Positions 8,083 to 17,147 of a stretch of DNA of 64,000 nucleotides are shown here, in pieces; positions within the stretch are counted from its first letter, which is position 1; each line of letters starts with the position of its first letter. The notes beneath the pieces are model-generated. The model made no database searches and had not been told where the DNA came from. It saw nothing but the letters and a program-made list of their open reading frames with translations. Origin of the DNA: Bacillota bacterium (lineage in GTDB: Bacteria > Bacillota > Clostridia > Christensenellales > UMGS416); contig JAEWRW010000063.1 of assembly GCA_023398815.1 (NCBI GenBank), positions 1-64,000 on the forward strand, given 5' to 3'. The position numbers and the translations under genes were made by a program.

Positions 8083-9354
8083 TCAATCCCAGAATTCAAA
8101 TTCCATTCCATCCTCGCACAGGCGGATGGTGTCGCCATGGGTCGCGCCCAATTCTCGCAGGCGATCCACGATGCCCAGCTCCTCCAGCCGCCGCTCAAAG
8201 AACCGCAGGGAGATGGCGTCGTCGAAGTTGGTGGAGGCCACGAGCTTCTCCACCGCGGGGCCGGTCACCACCAGCACATCTTCGTCCCGCAGGATGTCGT
8301 AGTCGTTGCCGGGCAGCGACTCCAGCTCGGGCAGTTCCTCGTGCACCGGCTCCACCGGTGGCAGGGTGGCAAGGAGCTTGGCCACCGCCCGCAGTAGGGG
8401 CGTGAGCCCCCCACGCGTCGCCGCCGAGATGGGGTAGACCTCGATGCCCATGGGCTCCACATGGGCACGCAGGGCGGCGATGTTCTCCTCGGCCTCAGGG
8501 ATGTCGGTCTTGTTGGCCGCCACAATCTGGGGCCGGGCAGCCAGTTCCTCGCTGTATTGCCGCAGCTCGGCGTTGATCTTCTCAAAGTCATCCACGGGGT
8601 CGCGCCCCTCACTGCCGGAGACATCGATGACGTGCACCAGCATACGCGTACGCTCCACATGGCGCAGGAAGTCGTGCCCCAGCCCCGCGCCCTGGTGGGC
8701 GTTCTCAATGAGGCCGGGGATGTCGGCCACCAGGAAGCCCGTGCCATCCACCTCGGCCACGCCAAGGTTGGGCGACAGGGTGGTGAAGTGGTAATTGGCG
8801 ATCTTGGGCCGAGCGCGGGTGACGACCGACAGCAGCGTGGACTTGCCCACATTCGGGAAGCCCACCAAACCTACGTCCGCAATGGACTTCAACTCCAGCG
8901 TCAGCTCGTAGCTCTTGGTCTTCTGCCCCGGCTGGGCGAAGTTCGGGGCCTGGCGGGTGGGCGTGGCGAAGTGCTGGTTGCCCCAGCCACCCCGGCCGCC
9001 CCGCAGCACCATGCGCCGGTCGCCGCCGGTGTGCAGGTCAGCCACCACGCGGCCGGTCGCCGCCTCCCGCACGACGGTGCCCGGGGGCACCTTGATCGTC
9101 AGGCTCTCGCCGCCCTTGCCACTCATGCGGTTGGCGCCGCCGTCGTCGCCCCGGCCGGCTTCGTACTTGCGGTGGTAGCGGAAGTCCATGAGCGTGCGCA
9201 TGGAGGGATCGGCCTCAAACCAGATGTCGCCGCCCCGCCCGCCGTCACCGCCGTCGGGGCCACCGTTGGGCACAAAGAGCTCCCGGTAGAACGACACCTT
9301 GCCGTTGCCCCCGTCGCCGGACTTGATGTTGATCTTCGCCACATCGACAAACAT
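8083..9354 (-). CDS. obgE: Obg-family GTPase ObgE
   Basis: This 423-residue protein has three domains. The glycine-rich Obg fold covers 1-158 (GGDGG repeats). A TRAFAC G-domain follows, with GFPNVGKST as G1, DIPGL as G3 and NKTD as G4. The C-terminal OCT domain covers about 345-423. ObgE is an essential GTPase of 50S assembly that also senses ppGpp. In many Firmicutes rplU and rpmA lie just upstream; here the upstream spacer instead holds repeats. Confidence 0.96.
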   Translation of the reverse strand: MFVDVAKINIKSGDGGNGKVSFYRELFVPNGGPDGGDGGRGGDIWFEADPSMRTLMDFRYHRKYEAGRGDDGGANRMSGKGGESLTIKVPPGTVVREAATGRVVADLHTGGDRRMVLRGGRGGWGNQHFATPTRQAPNFAQPGQKTKSYELTLELKSIADVGLVGFPNVGKSTLLSVVTRARPKIANYHFTTLSPNLGVAEVDGTGFLVADIPGLIENAHQGAGLGHDFLRHVERTRMLVHVIDVSGSEGRDPVDDFEKINAELRQYSEELAARPQIVAANKTDIPEAEENIAALRAHVEPMGIEVYPISAATRGGLTPLLRAVAKLLATLPPVEPVHEELPELESLPGNDYDILRDEDVLVVTGPAVEKLVASTNFDDAISLRFFERRLEELGIVDRLRELGATHGDTIRLCEDGMEFEFWD

Positions 9355-9477
9355 GGATTTCCTACTCTCTCAATCGTTTCTGAAACGGGACAACAACGGC
9401 CCACGCGGGAACTGGCCCTGCGCGGGCGGTGCTGAACTGCTTTTTGCTATTCTACCACAATTCGCTGTTTCTTACCA

Positions 9478-9960
9478 TTGCTCCGCTTCGAGCCGGCCGC
9501 TTCGCGACCGGTTCGAGTTTGGGGGCACTCGCACAGCTGCGCTTGCCCCGCGACGTACGCAGTTGTACGGGGCGCGGGGAGGCACGAGGGCATCATTCCC
9601 TTCCGGGCTATCGCTCACCAGTTAGAAACGCCTAAGGCGCTGCCGCGGGCGGCACTTTTGGAAAGCGTCAAAAGTGCCCAAAAGCGCTCTTGGCGCGGGC
9701 GAACTTCCTAAGACCTGACGACCGGCACCGGCTTGAGAGGCGGCGGCGGTAACTCGTATTCGCATTGCTCCGCAACGCAAACACTCAAACATCCCGCCCG
9801 CCGTCGCATGCGATCTGCCGCCGGTCATCAGGGGGAAGTTCGCAACGCGCCCGAAAAGGGACAGCACCTCCAGCCTAACTTCGCAACCGCCCCATCGCAG
9901 TGCCCCACCTATTTGCCCCGCTTTCAACGATTCAGACGCATCGTCTTGCCGCGGGGCACC
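9478..9960. repeat. Repeat cluster: degenerate R2 unit, R4 copy, R5 copy
   Basis: This is part of the 815-base spacer between obgE and the lipoprotein gene. Bases 9478-9590 carry a degenerate R2 unit in plus orientation: a tail GGCCGCTTCGCGACCG, then a CCCCGCGACGTACGC arm. Bases 9703-9860 are an R4 copy: conserved TTCCTAAGACCTG, outer arms GGCGGC/GCCGTC, GGCGG/CCGCC, internal loops TAACTC and CTCAAACATC. Bases 9915-9957 are an R5 copy: outer arms GCCCCGC/GCGGGGC and inner ACGAT/ATCGT. The family definitions rest on comparison with copies elsewhere in this window. Confidence 0.7.
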
Positions 9961-10037
9961 CCCACCCTCTCTCCCACCCCCTCCCACGAACGGAGAGAGG
10001 AGGCGCAAAACACGCCTTTGCGGAAATGGCGACTGAG

Positions 10038-10066
10038 TTGCCAATGAACGAAGCTCAATATATAAT
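10038..10066 (+). promoter_or_regulatory. Sigma-A promoter for the lipoprotein gene
   Basis: TTGCCA (10038-10043), a 17-base spacer and a perfect TATAAT (10061-10066). The predicted start is near 10073, giving a leader of about 95 bases before the gene at 10170. Confidence 0.75.
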
Positions 10067-10169
10067 AGCCTTATCATATAGAGGTGCGAACCGCCGTTCA
10101 TCGCTATCACAACAAGAGAGCTGGGCCACGCTCCACCGTCATGTCGTTAAGAAAGGTCGTAATGATGCC

Positions 10170-10637
10170 ATGCGCAGTAGAATCCTCCGAGGTTCGGCTT
10201 TCCTGCTTTGCTGTCTGTTGCTCGCCGGGTGCGCCTGGCTGGGCGATCATCCCCGCGCCGTTGCATTCACGGCACGATACATTGACCTGCAGGTGGGCTA
10301 CCGCGACGATTTTGGCTACCCCCAAAAGCAAATCGTCACCACCAAAGAGCAGTTGGACAACACCTATGCCGAGGAGTTCGTTCAGGACTACAATGAGGAC
10401 TTCTTCAAGAGTCACTGCCTTGTCGTGGTCTATTTGGCGGAACCGACATGGTCAATAGACCATGAAGTGACTGCGGTGACGAGGGAAAAAGAGACCCTGA
10501 ATGTCTACCTGAAGCGACTGCCCCCCGCTGGCCTGGACGGCGAAATGGAGAGACCCTGGCTCGTCATTGTAGAACTGCCATCCGGCCTTCCTGACAACCT
10601 GATATTGTGGATTGCGACCGTACCGAAGCCCACCTAA
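10170..10637 (+). CDS. Lipoprotein with PrcB-C-like domain
   Basis: This is a 155-residue secreted lipoprotein: a basic N-terminus, a hydrophobic stretch and the lipobox LLLAGC with acylated C21. The region FFKSHCLVVVYLAEP, then an alternating-strand stretch and WLVIVELP, resembles the PrcB C-terminal domain ('protease stability' domain, known from Treponema dentilisin subunit PrcB). That similarity is from memory of the pattern and is moderate. The ATG at 10170 is the only one in frame that starts a signal sequence; AAAGG is 13 bases upstream, somewhat far. A sigma-A promoter precedes it. Confidence 0.65.
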   Translation: MRSRILRGSAFLLCCLLLAGCAWLGDHPRAVAFTARYIDLQVGYRDDFGYPQKQIVTTKEQLDNTYAEEFVQDYNEDFFKSHCLVVVYLAEPTWSIDHEVTAVTREKETLNVYLKRLPPAGLDGEMERPWLVIVELPSGLPDNLILWIATVPKPT

Positions 10638-10667
10638 GGGTACCTCGATCTGCGACCTTCCCGTCAA

Positions 10668-10704
10668 AACACAAAACAGCCGCCGACACAAGTCAACGGC
10701 TGTT
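10668..10704 (-). terminator. Intrinsic terminator after nfnAB
   Basis: Arms AACAGCCG (10675-10682) and CGGCTGTT (10697-10704) pair around 14 bases. On the minus strand the hairpin is followed by TTTGTGTTTTG. It lies 19 bases past the nfnB stop codon. Confidence 0.75.
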
Positions 10705-10722
10705 GGCATAACCCCGGTTGGG

Positions 10723-12105
10723 TCACTTACTCGACAGTTTCTCGTGGATGGCCGCGGCGGCCTTCTTACCCGCGCCCATGGCGAGGATGACGGTGGCCGC
10801 GCCGGTCACGGCGTCACCGCCGGCGTAGACGCCATCGAGGCTGGTCGCGCCGGTCTCCTCCTCCACCACGATGCCGCCCCACTTCTGAATCTTGATGCGG
10901 GGCTCACTGCCGGTGAGCGCGGGGTTGGGCCGGGTGCCGATGGCGATGATGACCACGTCGCTGTCAAGATCAACCTCGCTGCCGGGGATGGCCTTGACCG
11001 ACCGGCGGCCGCTGGCGTCGGGCTCGCCCAGCGCCATCTTGACACAGCGGAGGCCGGCGACCTTGCCATCCTGCCCCAGCACCTCCACGGGGTTGGTGAG
11101 CATCTCAAAGACGATGCCCTCCTCCTGGGCGTGGTGGATTTCCTCTCGCCGGGCGGGCATTTCATCAAGTGAGCGGCGGTAGACGATACGCACCGTCTCC
11201 GCCCCCATGCGCAGCGCACAGCGGGCGGCGTCCATGGCCACGTTGCCACCGCCGACGACCGCAACGCTGCGACCGTGCTTCACCGGCGTGTTGGCCCCCT
11301 CGCGGTAGGCCTTCATGAGGTTGACGCGTGTCAGGTACTCGTTGGCAGAGTAGACGCCGACGAGGTTCTCCCCGGGGATGCCCATGAACTGGGGCAGGCC
11401 CGCACCGGAGCCGATGAACACGGCCTCAAAGCCTTCCTCGGTCAGAAGCTGATCAATGGGTGTGCCGTAGCCCACCGACACGTTGGTCTCAATGGTCACG
11501 CCCAGCTTCTTCAGGCCCTCAATCTCGTGGGAAACGATGGACTTGGGCAGACGGAACTCGGGGATGCCGTAGACCAGCACGCCGCCGGGGGTGTGCAGGG
11601 CCTCAAACACGGTGACGGCATAGCCAAGCTTCGCCAAATCCGCCGCGCAGGTGAGGCCGGCGGGGCCGGAGCCCACCACCGCGACCTTGTGGCCGTTGGC
11701 CGGGGCCGCTTCGTCCTTCTGCGGCAGGTTGTCGCGGGCGTAGTCGGCGGCAAAGCGCTCCAGGTTGCCAATGGCAATGGGCTTGCCTGCCTTCAGGAAC
11801 ACGCAACCCTTCTCGCACTGCTCCTCCTGCGGGCAGACGCGGCCGCACACGCCGGGCAGGCCATTGGTGGTGGCGATGGTCTCATACGCTTCGGCAAACT
11901 CGCCCTTCTTGATGTGCCCGATAAACTGGGGAATGGGCACGCTGACCGGGCAACCGGCCACACAGCCGGGGTTCTTGCAGTTGATGCAGCGGGAAGCCTC
12001 CTCCACGGCTTGTTCGCCGGTGTAGCCGAGGTTGACTTCCTCAAAGCTGCGGGCGCGGCTGGCCGCGTCCCTCTCGTTCATGTGAATGCGTTCCTTGGCT
12101 GCCAT
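10723..12105 (-). CDS. nfnB: NfnB-like NADPH oxidoreductase subunit (GltD family)
   Basis: This is a 460-residue flavoprotein of the glutamate-synthase small-subunit family. The N-terminal domain carries two Cys4 sets (C40, C43, C48, C52 and C87, C91, C97, C101) for [4Fe-4S] clusters. An FAD Rossmann motif VVGSGPAGLTCA (about 145) and an NAD(P)H motif VVGGGNVAMDAAR (about 285) follow. With the upstream NfnA-like gene it forms the NADH-dependent ferredoxin:NADP+ oxidoreductase, which couples ferredoxin and NADH oxidation to NADPH formation in anaerobes. The start at 12105 is one base past the NfnA stop, with GGGGG upstream. A GltD or SudA role is the main alternative. Confidence 0.85.
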   Translation of the reverse strand: MAAKERIHMNERDAASRARSFEEVNLGYTGEQAVEEASRCINCKNPGCVAGCPVSVPIPQFIGHIKKGEFAEAYETIATTNGLPGVCGRVCPQEEQCEKGCVFLKAGKPIAIGNLERFAADYARDNLPQKDEAAPANGHKVAVVGSGPAGLTCAADLAKLGYAVTVFEALHTPGGVLVYGIPEFRLPKSIVSHEIEGLKKLGVTIETNVSVGYGTPIDQLLTEEGFEAVFIGSGAGLPQFMGIPGENLVGVYSANEYLTRVNLMKAYREGANTPVKHGRSVAVVGGGNVAMDAARCALRMGAETVRIVYRRSLDEMPARREEIHHAQEEGIVFEMLTNPVEVLGQDGKVAGLRCVKMALGEPDASGRRSVKAIPGSEVDLDSDVVIIAIGTRPNPALTGSEPRIKIQKWGGIVVEEETGATSLDGVYAGGDAVTGAATVILAMGAGKKAAAAIHEKLSSK

Positions 12106-12106
12106 G

Positions 12107-12928
12107 TTATCCCCCAATGCGGCAGGTGTGCGCCGCTCTCTCCTCGTCCCGATAGGTCGTCAACCGCCGCATGGCCTCGTCGAAGTCGACAAGGTGGCCG
12201 TCGAACTCCGGGCCATCCACACAGGCGTACTTGGTCTCGCCGCCGACGGTGACGCGGCAGCCGCCGCACATGCCGGTGCCGTCCACCATCACCGGGTTCA
12301 TGCTCACCGTTGTCTTGACACCAAACTCCTTGGTGGCCAGGCTCACAAACTTCATCATGATGACCGGGCCGATGGCGATGACCTCGTCGTAGTGGTCGCG
12401 GGTCAGCAGCTCCTTGAGCACATCGGTCACCAGGCCCTTTCGCCCGCGGGAGCCGTCGTCGGTGGTGACAAACAGCTCATGGCAGACGGCGCGAATCTCG
12501 TCCTCCAGAATGAGCAGGCCCTCGTTGCGCGCGCCGATGATGACGTCCACGGTGACGCCGCGCTCGTGCAAAGCCTTCACCTCCGGGTACACAACAGCCG
12601 CGCCCACGCCGCCGCCCACGCAGATGACCCGCCCATGGTCGGGCAGGTTGGCGGGCTTGCCCAGCGGGCCCAGGAAGTCGTGCAGGCCGTCGCCCACAGC
12701 GAGCCCCGCCAACTGCCGGGTGGTGTTGCCCACGGCCTGAAAGATGATGTCAATGGTTTGGTTCTGCCGGTCAAAATCGGCAATCGTCAGCGGGATGCGC
12801 TCGCCGTCGGCATCCACCCGCAGCATCACGAACTGCCCGGGCTGGGCGCGGCGGGCGACCCGCGGCGCTTCGATGCGCATGCGCCAGGTCTCCGGACCGA
12901 TCTGTTGTTTCATCAAAATGGGATACAT
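12107..12928 (-). CDS. nfnA: NfnA-like ferredoxin-NADP reductase subunit
   Basis: This is a 273-residue FNR-type protein with an FAD-binding barrel, the nucleotide-binding GGGVGAAVVYPEV segment (about 105) and a C-terminal [2Fe-2S] site C221, C224, C236. D216, just before the first Cys, fits the unusual Asp ligand described for NfnA-type clusters. GGGAGG precedes ATG 12928. It is the first gene of the two-gene operon. PyrK (dihydroorotate dehydrogenase electron-transfer subunit) shares the fold, but the NfnB partner next door favours NfnA. Confidence 0.85.
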   Translation of the reverse strand: MYPILMKQQIGPETWRMRIEAPRVARRAQPGQFVMLRVDADGERIPLTIADFDRQNQTIDIIFQAVGNTTRQLAGLAVGDGLHDFLGPLGKPANLPDHGRVICVGGGVGAAVVYPEVKALHERGVTVDVIIGARNEGLLILEDEIRAVCHELFVTTDDGSRGRKGLVTDVLKELLTRDHYDEVIAIGPVIMMKFVSLATKEFGVKTTVSMNPVMVDGTGMCGGCRVTVGGETKYACVDGPEFDGHLVDFDEAMRRLTTYRDEERAAHTCRIGG

Positions 12929-13089
12929 GGGTCATCCTCCCGCGGGGCAATGTCGGCGGCCCCGCCATCGCATGATTATAGCACGGCGCAGTGGGCAGCA
13001 CAAACGGTGTCCAACGCGCATAGACTGTTGCGATGTGCCTGTCATGGCGTTATTTTATACGGGATGCAGGCCAAACGGGGAGGTCAAAC

Positions 13090-13386
13090 ATGTCAGAATT
13101 TACCTGTGAACTGGACGCCAACCTGCCGGATGAGGTGCGCGCCGGCGCCAAAGCCGAGGCCACCGTGACCGTGCGCCGCACCAGCGAACCCATCGAGTCG
13201 GTGGTGCTGTCGCTGGATGCCTACAACGTACGCCAAGCGCTCAAGAGGCTCGATGAGACCACCTTCCAGCTGACGCTGCGGCTGCCGCCGTTCACACCCC
13301 GGGGCCTCTACCAGCTGTCGCTGTGGGCCATCAGCACCGCCGGGCACAAGAGCGCCCCCACTACCTTCCGGGTTCGGGTGCGGTAA
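13090..13386 (+). CDS. Small beta-rich protein of unknown function
   Basis: This is a 98-residue soluble protein with no signal or membrane segment. It reads as alternating polar and hydrophobic strands (EATVTVRR, VVLSLDAYN, TFQLTLRLPPF, YQLSLWAIS, TFRVRVR), suggesting a single immunoglobulin-like sandwich. GGGGAGG lies seven bases before ATG 13090. It stands alone between nfnA (divergent) and the HAD gene (convergent). I do not recognise a family. Confidence 0.65.
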   Translation: MSEFTCELDANLPDEVRAGAKAEATVTVRRTSEPIESVVLSLDAYNVRQALKRLDETTFQLTLRLPPFTPRGLYQLSLWAISTAGHKSAPTTFRVRVR

Positions 13387-13399
13387 GCAGGCTCAGCCT

Positions 13400-13590
13400 G
13401 TCGTGTCCGGCTGGTCGTGCCGGAACGGCACCCTTCCCGGCATCTCGCCCGCATCGTGCGGGCTGGGTGCACCCTGCGGTTGCACCCCGGTGCCGTCGGT
13501 CATACCGCCATCCAGGCGGTTTGGAGTGCTCGCCCATGCAACCTGGCCGCTGTTGCGACATCCACGATTCAGACAGCATGTTCTCTGAGG
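13400..13590. repeat. Degenerate R1-like hairpins
   Basis: This spacer holds several hairpins: GTGCC/GGCAC near 13412-13428, CCCGCA/TGCGGG near 13449-13463, GGGTGCA/TGCACCC, and CCGCC-ATCCA-GGCGG, whose ATCC loop matches the third stem of R1 read on the minus strand. TGCTCGCC followed by ATGCAACC also appears at 40070-40090 within an R1 block. I read it as a decayed member of the same repeat system. Confidence 0.45.
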
Positions 13591-13594
13591 TCGG

Positions 13595-14251
13595 TCAACC
13601 CGGGAACTCCAGTCCCGCAAACAGGGCGGCCATGCTACCGGCCACGGCCACATGGGGTAACCCGGCGAATTCCTCCGCCCCGGTGGTTCCGGTCGTCACC
13701 GCGGCGAAGTCCACCCCTGCGTTTTGCGCGGTACGGGCGTCGATGAGGCTGTCGCCCACATAGAGTGTGTCGCCCCGCCCCACACCCAGCGCGTCCATCG
13801 CCCGCAGCAGCCCCTCGGGCGAGGGCTTGGCCTCCGCCACATCCTCCAGCCCCACGATGAAATCGACAAGGTGGCTGCAGCCGTGCCTGGCCAGCGCCTG
13901 GTCGATGCGGTAGTGGAACTTGCTGGTGACGATGGCGGTTTTGGCCCCGTCGGCCTTCAGGCCCGCCAGTGCCACCGCCACGCCGGGCAGCAGTGTGGTG
14001 TTATCGGTCATCACCTCGTCGGCCCGTGCGCGGAAGAATGCCGTGAACCGCACCGCGGTGTCCTCGTCGTCACAGCCGGTCAGCGTGGTGAAGGTGTCCC
14101 GCAGGGTCATACCCACCGTCCGCCGGATGGGCTCCACCCCCGCCGCCGGGTAGCCCAGTTCCCCCAGGGCGTAATTGACGCTGGCCACGATGCCCGGGGT
14201 GGCGTCCGCCAGGGTGAAGTCGAAGTCAAAGACGTAGGCCGAATAGGGCAT
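13595..14251 (-). CDS. HAD-family phosphatase, phosphoglycolate phosphatase-like
   Basis: This 218-residue HAD protein has motif I DFDFTLAD (nucleophile and acid/base Asp), a C1-type helical cap (about 18-85), motif II TSK, motif III KPSPE and motif IV GDSLID. That arrangement is typical of PGP/PpaX-like phosphatases of small phosphorylated metabolites. GAGAGG lies before ATG 14251. Nothing in the neighbourhood fixes the substrate. The Phe in DFDFT replaces the more common Gly of DxDGT, which is tolerated in the family. Confidence 0.85.
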   Translation of the reverse strand: MPYSAYVFDFDFTLADATPGIVASVNYALGELGYPAAGVEPIRRTVGMTLRDTFTTLTGCDDEDTAVRFTAFFRARADEVMTDNTTLLPGVAVALAGLKADGAKTAIVTSKFHYRIDQALARHGCSHLVDFIVGLEDVAEAKPSPEGLLRAMDALGVGRGDTLYVGDSLIDARTAQNAGVDFAAVTTGTTGAEEFAGLPHVAVAGSMAALFAGLEFPG

Positions 14252-14505
14252 GGGTACCTCTCATGTTGTATTTTCTTAGTAGCATACTCCATTGTGCGGG
14301 CCAGGGGAAGGGTGGGGATGATGCAGCGCACCGTTGAGGATACCCCCGCGTTTGCATCAACCGAGCGCAGACGCTACACCGAAGCCACTGGGGAATTCAT
14401 CGGTTCGTCGCAAAAGGAACATTGGCTAATGCCCGAAAGGCCAGGAATGACGAAGAATCTACTTTTGGACGCGGCCAAAAGTAGCAAAAACCGCAAGGGG
14501 CGCGG

Positions 14506-14690
14506 ACGAGTTTCCTAGACCTGACGCTCGGCACCAGACCTTGGAGGCAGAGGGCGGTAACTCACAAAGGCATTGCCCGGCAATGCCTTTGCTCAAACAT
14601 CCCGCCCCTCTGTCGCAGGCCAAGTGCCGCCGATCGCCAGGAGGAAACTCGAAACACGCCCCAAAGGAACGAAGGAAAACGCCCCGAGGC
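14506..14690 (+). repeat. R4 copy
   Basis: The copy begins with GACGAGTTTCCTAGACCTG (14506-14524). Outer arms are GGCAGA and TCTGTC, then GGCGG/CCGCC, with internal loops TAACTC and CTCAAACATC. The terminal stem has 12-base arms CAAAGGCATTGC and GCAATGCCTTTG (perfect). A GGAAACTCGAAAC tail follows. Compared with copies at 9.7 and 23.5 kb, both arms of the outer and terminal stems differ in step. Confidence 0.75.
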
Positions 14691-14739
14691 GTTCGCTCCA
14701 TCGCCCACCTCGCCTGCGCGAACAATGTGCCCTATCCTC

Positions 14740-14949
14740 GGCAGCCGCAGGCCGGTTCGTCCGGCCAAGGCACGAAAGAAGCCGAGGAAAGCACATACCC
14801 CTCCCGCGTCGCGTCTTCCCGAAAACGCCCGCACGAACCAGGCAAACGAACGCCCCTTGACGACATGTGCGTCAAGGGGCGAACCAAACACAGGCACGAG
14901 CACTCCCACTCGCGGCGGTTGCGAAGCAGCCGCCGCGACAAGCGCAGCG
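14740..14949 (-). repeat. R3 + R2 composite abutting the AKR stop
   Basis: The R3 hairpin is at 14750-14766 (GGCCGG-TTCGT-CCGGCC) followed by CAAGGCACGAA. The R2 hairpin is at 14851-14881, arms CGCCCCTTGACG/CGTCAAGGGGCG with loop ACATGTG. A GC-rich tail hairpin (CGCGGCGG/CCGCCGCG on the minus strand) reaches the stop codon of the reductase at 14950. R2 is 69 bases 3' of that stop and, on the minus strand, is followed by TTCGTTTG, so it may end the transcript. Confidence 0.75.
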
Positions 14950-15897
14950 CTAGCGGAGCGTATGCTCGATCTTCTCCATCAGCGCCGGGGGGATGACCAC
15001 ACCCGACGCGCCGGCGTTGTCTTCGAGCTGGGAGACCTTGGACGCCCCAACGAGCGCGCTGGATACGCCGGGCTGGCGCAGCACCCATGCCAAGGCCAGC
15101 TGGGAGAGGGTGACGTTCATCTCCCCAGCCACGGCCTGCAGCGCCTCCACCCGGGCGAGGTTTTCCTCAGTCAGCACGCCCAGAATCCACTGGTTGCTCT
15201 TGGGGTCGGCAGCGCGGCTGTCAGCGGGCAGGTCGCTCACCGACTTGTACTTGCCGGTCAGCACGCCCTGCGCCAAGGGGGAGAATACCACCTGTCCCAC
15301 GCCGTAGCGCGCCGAGACCGGCAGCACCTCGGCCTCGATGTTGCGGTAGAGCATGCTGTACTGGGGCTGGTTGACGACGATGCGATCGAGAAGGTACCGG
15401 TCTGCCACGGCCATGGCACGCTCAATCTGCGCGCCCGACCACTCGCTGATGCCGATGTAGAGCGCCTTGCCCTGCCGCACCAGGTCGTCGAGGGCCCGTA
15501 GGGTTTCCTCCAGCGGGGCGTTGTCGTCGTAGCGGTGGCAGTAATAGATGTCCACGTAGTCCTTATCGAGCCGCTTCAGGCTGGCATTGGCCTGCTCCAG
15601 GATGTGCTTGCGAGAGAGGCCCCGGTCGTTGGGGCCCTCCCCCATCGGGAAGTACACCTTGGTTGCCAGTACGTAGCTCTCCCTCGGGTACTTGGCCAAG
15701 GCCTTGCCCACGATGTGCTCGGCCGTGCCACGCATGTAGGCGTTGGCGGTGTCAAAGAAATTGATGCCCAGCTCCACGGCCCGGTCGATGATGGCCTCGG
15801 CGGTGGCAGCCTCGGTGGAGTTGCCATAGGTGAGCCAGCTCCCCAGGCTGATCTCACTGACTTTGAGGCCCGTGTGGCCCAGATGACGATATTGCAT
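14950..15897 (-). CDS. Aldo/keto reductase, Kv-beta-like
   Basis: This is a 315-residue TIM-barrel oxidoreductase. FFDTANAY supplies the catalytic Asp and Tyr, ATKVYFPMG the Lys, and YYCHRYD the His. YRHLGHTGLKVS at the start and the C-terminal LVGASKVSQLEDN are typical of the potassium-channel-beta/YghZ branch that reduces aldehydes with NADPH. AAAGGAG precedes ATG 15897; a 14-residue upstream extension lacks a ribosome site. It is paralogous to the gene at 16182 in near-identical frame structure. The physiological substrate is unknown. Confidence 0.9.
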   Translation of the reverse strand: MQYRHLGHTGLKVSEISLGSWLTYGNSTEAATAEAIIDRAVELGINFFDTANAYMRGTAEHIVGKALAKYPRESYVLATKVYFPMGEGPNDRGLSRKHILEQANASLKRLDKDYVDIYYCHRYDDNAPLEETLRALDDLVRQGKALYIGISEWSGAQIERAMAVADRYLLDRIVVNQPQYSMLYRNIEAEVLPVSARYGVGQVVFSPLAQGVLTGKYKSVSDLPADSRAADPKSNQWILGVLTEENLARVEALQAVAGEMNVTLSQLALAWVLRQPGVSSALVGASKVSQLEDNAGASGVVIPPALMEKIEHTLR

Positions 15898-16100
15898 GAT
15901 GGTTCTCCTTTCGTGCGAGTGAAAAAGAGCCCGGCTCATCGGCGCGCTCCTCGCCCCGACGAGGACCGGGCCCCATGGGATGACTGCCTAACCGGCAGTC
16001 CTTTGATCTGTATGGTACGCCGGGTACGTCGGCCCGTCAGTGACGGCGGTCACCCTGGGTGCGTGGTGCGCCCCGGATACCCGTCCAGGGTTGCCTTCGC

Positions 16101-16184
16101 GTCCTTACGCGCCATCCGGGCGCTAGGGCGCTGCTTCGCAACGCCCTCACGGACGCTCAGGTTTGACACCCATCCAGGGTGTCA
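16101..16184 (-). repeat. R1 copy fused to the stop codon of the next reductase
   Basis: This is a minus-strand copy. The core 16103-16152 has closing arms GCGTCC/GGACGC, junction GTGA, second stem GGGCGTTGC/GCAGCGCCC with one U-G pair, TAG, third stem GCGCC-CGGAT-GGCGC, then GTAA. A companion hairpin at 16164-16184 (TGACACCC/GGGTGTCA around a TGGAT loop on the minus strand) includes the TGA stop of the 16182 gene in its stem. Confidence 0.75.
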
Positions 16185-17147
16185 GAGTTTGACCGGGTCG
16201 TCAGCCAGCACGGCTTCGATGGCGGCGAGCAGGTCGTCGCCCAGCACCGTGCCAGAGGCCTTGACGTTCTCCTCAATCTGGCTGATCTTGGTGGCACCTA
16301 GCAGCGAGCTCGCCACGCTGGGCAACCGCAGCGTCCAGGCCACGGCCAGGCGGGCAAGCGGCATGCCGGCCTCGTCGGCCAGCTTCTTCAGGGCACGCAC
16401 CTTGACAAGGCACCGCTCGTTGAGGAAGCGATCCATGTACATGTTGGCCTTGGGGTCGGCGGCGCGGCTGTCAGCGGGGATGTCATTGACCGTCAGGTAT
16501 TTGCCGGTCATCACGCCGCCGCACAGGGCGGAGAACACCACCTGCCCAATGCCGTATTGGTCGGCCACCGGGATGATGTCGCTCTCGATATAGCGCTGGA
16601 AGACATTGTAGCGGGGCTGGTTGACGACGATGCGATCGAGGAGATACCGGTCGGCCACGCGAATGGCCTGCTCGATCTGGGCACCCGTCCACTCGCTGAT
16701 GCCCACATAGAGCACCTTGCCCTGCCGCACCAGGTCGTCCATGGCGCGCAGCGTCTCCTCCACCGGGGTTTCGGGGTCAAACCGGTGGCAGTAGTAGATG
16801 TCCACATAATCCATGCCCAGGCGCTTGAGGCTGGCGTTGGCCTGCTCCATGATGTGCTTGCGCGAAAGGCCCCGGTCGTTGGGGCCTTTGCCCATGGGCC
16901 AGAAGACCTTGGTCGCCAGTACCAGGGACTCGCGCGGGAACTTGGCCAGCGCGCCGCCTAGGAAGCGCTCGGCCTCGCCGGTGGCGTAGACGTTGGCGGT
17001 ATCGAAGAAGTTGACACCCAATTCATAGGCGCGGTCCACCACGGCGGTGGCCACGGCGTTGTCGGTGGAGTTGCCATAGGTCAGGAAGCTGCCCAGGCTG
17101 ACCTCGCTGACCTTGAGTCCGGTTCTGCCCAGTTTGCGGTATTCCAT
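16182..17147 (-). CDS. Aldo/keto reductase, Kv-beta-like (paralogue)
   Basis: This is a 321-residue protein with the same catalytic set as the reductase at 14950: FFDTANVY (Asp, Tyr), ATKVFWPMG (Lys), YYCHRFD (His). The two proteins align along their length, differing most in the C-terminal third, so this is a tandem duplication that has diverged. AGGGAGG lies before ATG 17147. The genes are separated by a repeat-bearing spacer, so they may be transcribed separately. The stop codon lies inside a hairpin of the adjacent R1 element. Confidence 0.9.
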   Translation of the reverse strand: MEYRKLGRTGLKVSEVSLGSFLTYGNSTDNAVATAVVDRAYELGVNFFDTANVYATGEAERFLGGALAKFPRESLVLATKVFWPMGKGPNDRGLSRKHIMEQANASLKRLGMDYVDIYYCHRFDPETPVEETLRAMDDLVRQGKVLYVGISEWTGAQIEQAIRVADRYLLDRIVVNQPRYNVFQRYIESDIIPVADQYGIGQVVFSALCGGVMTGKYLTVNDIPADSRAADPKANMYMDRFLNERCLVKVRALKKLADEAGMPLARLAVAWTLRLPSVASSLLGATKISQIEENVKASGTVLGDDLLAAIEAVLADDPVKL

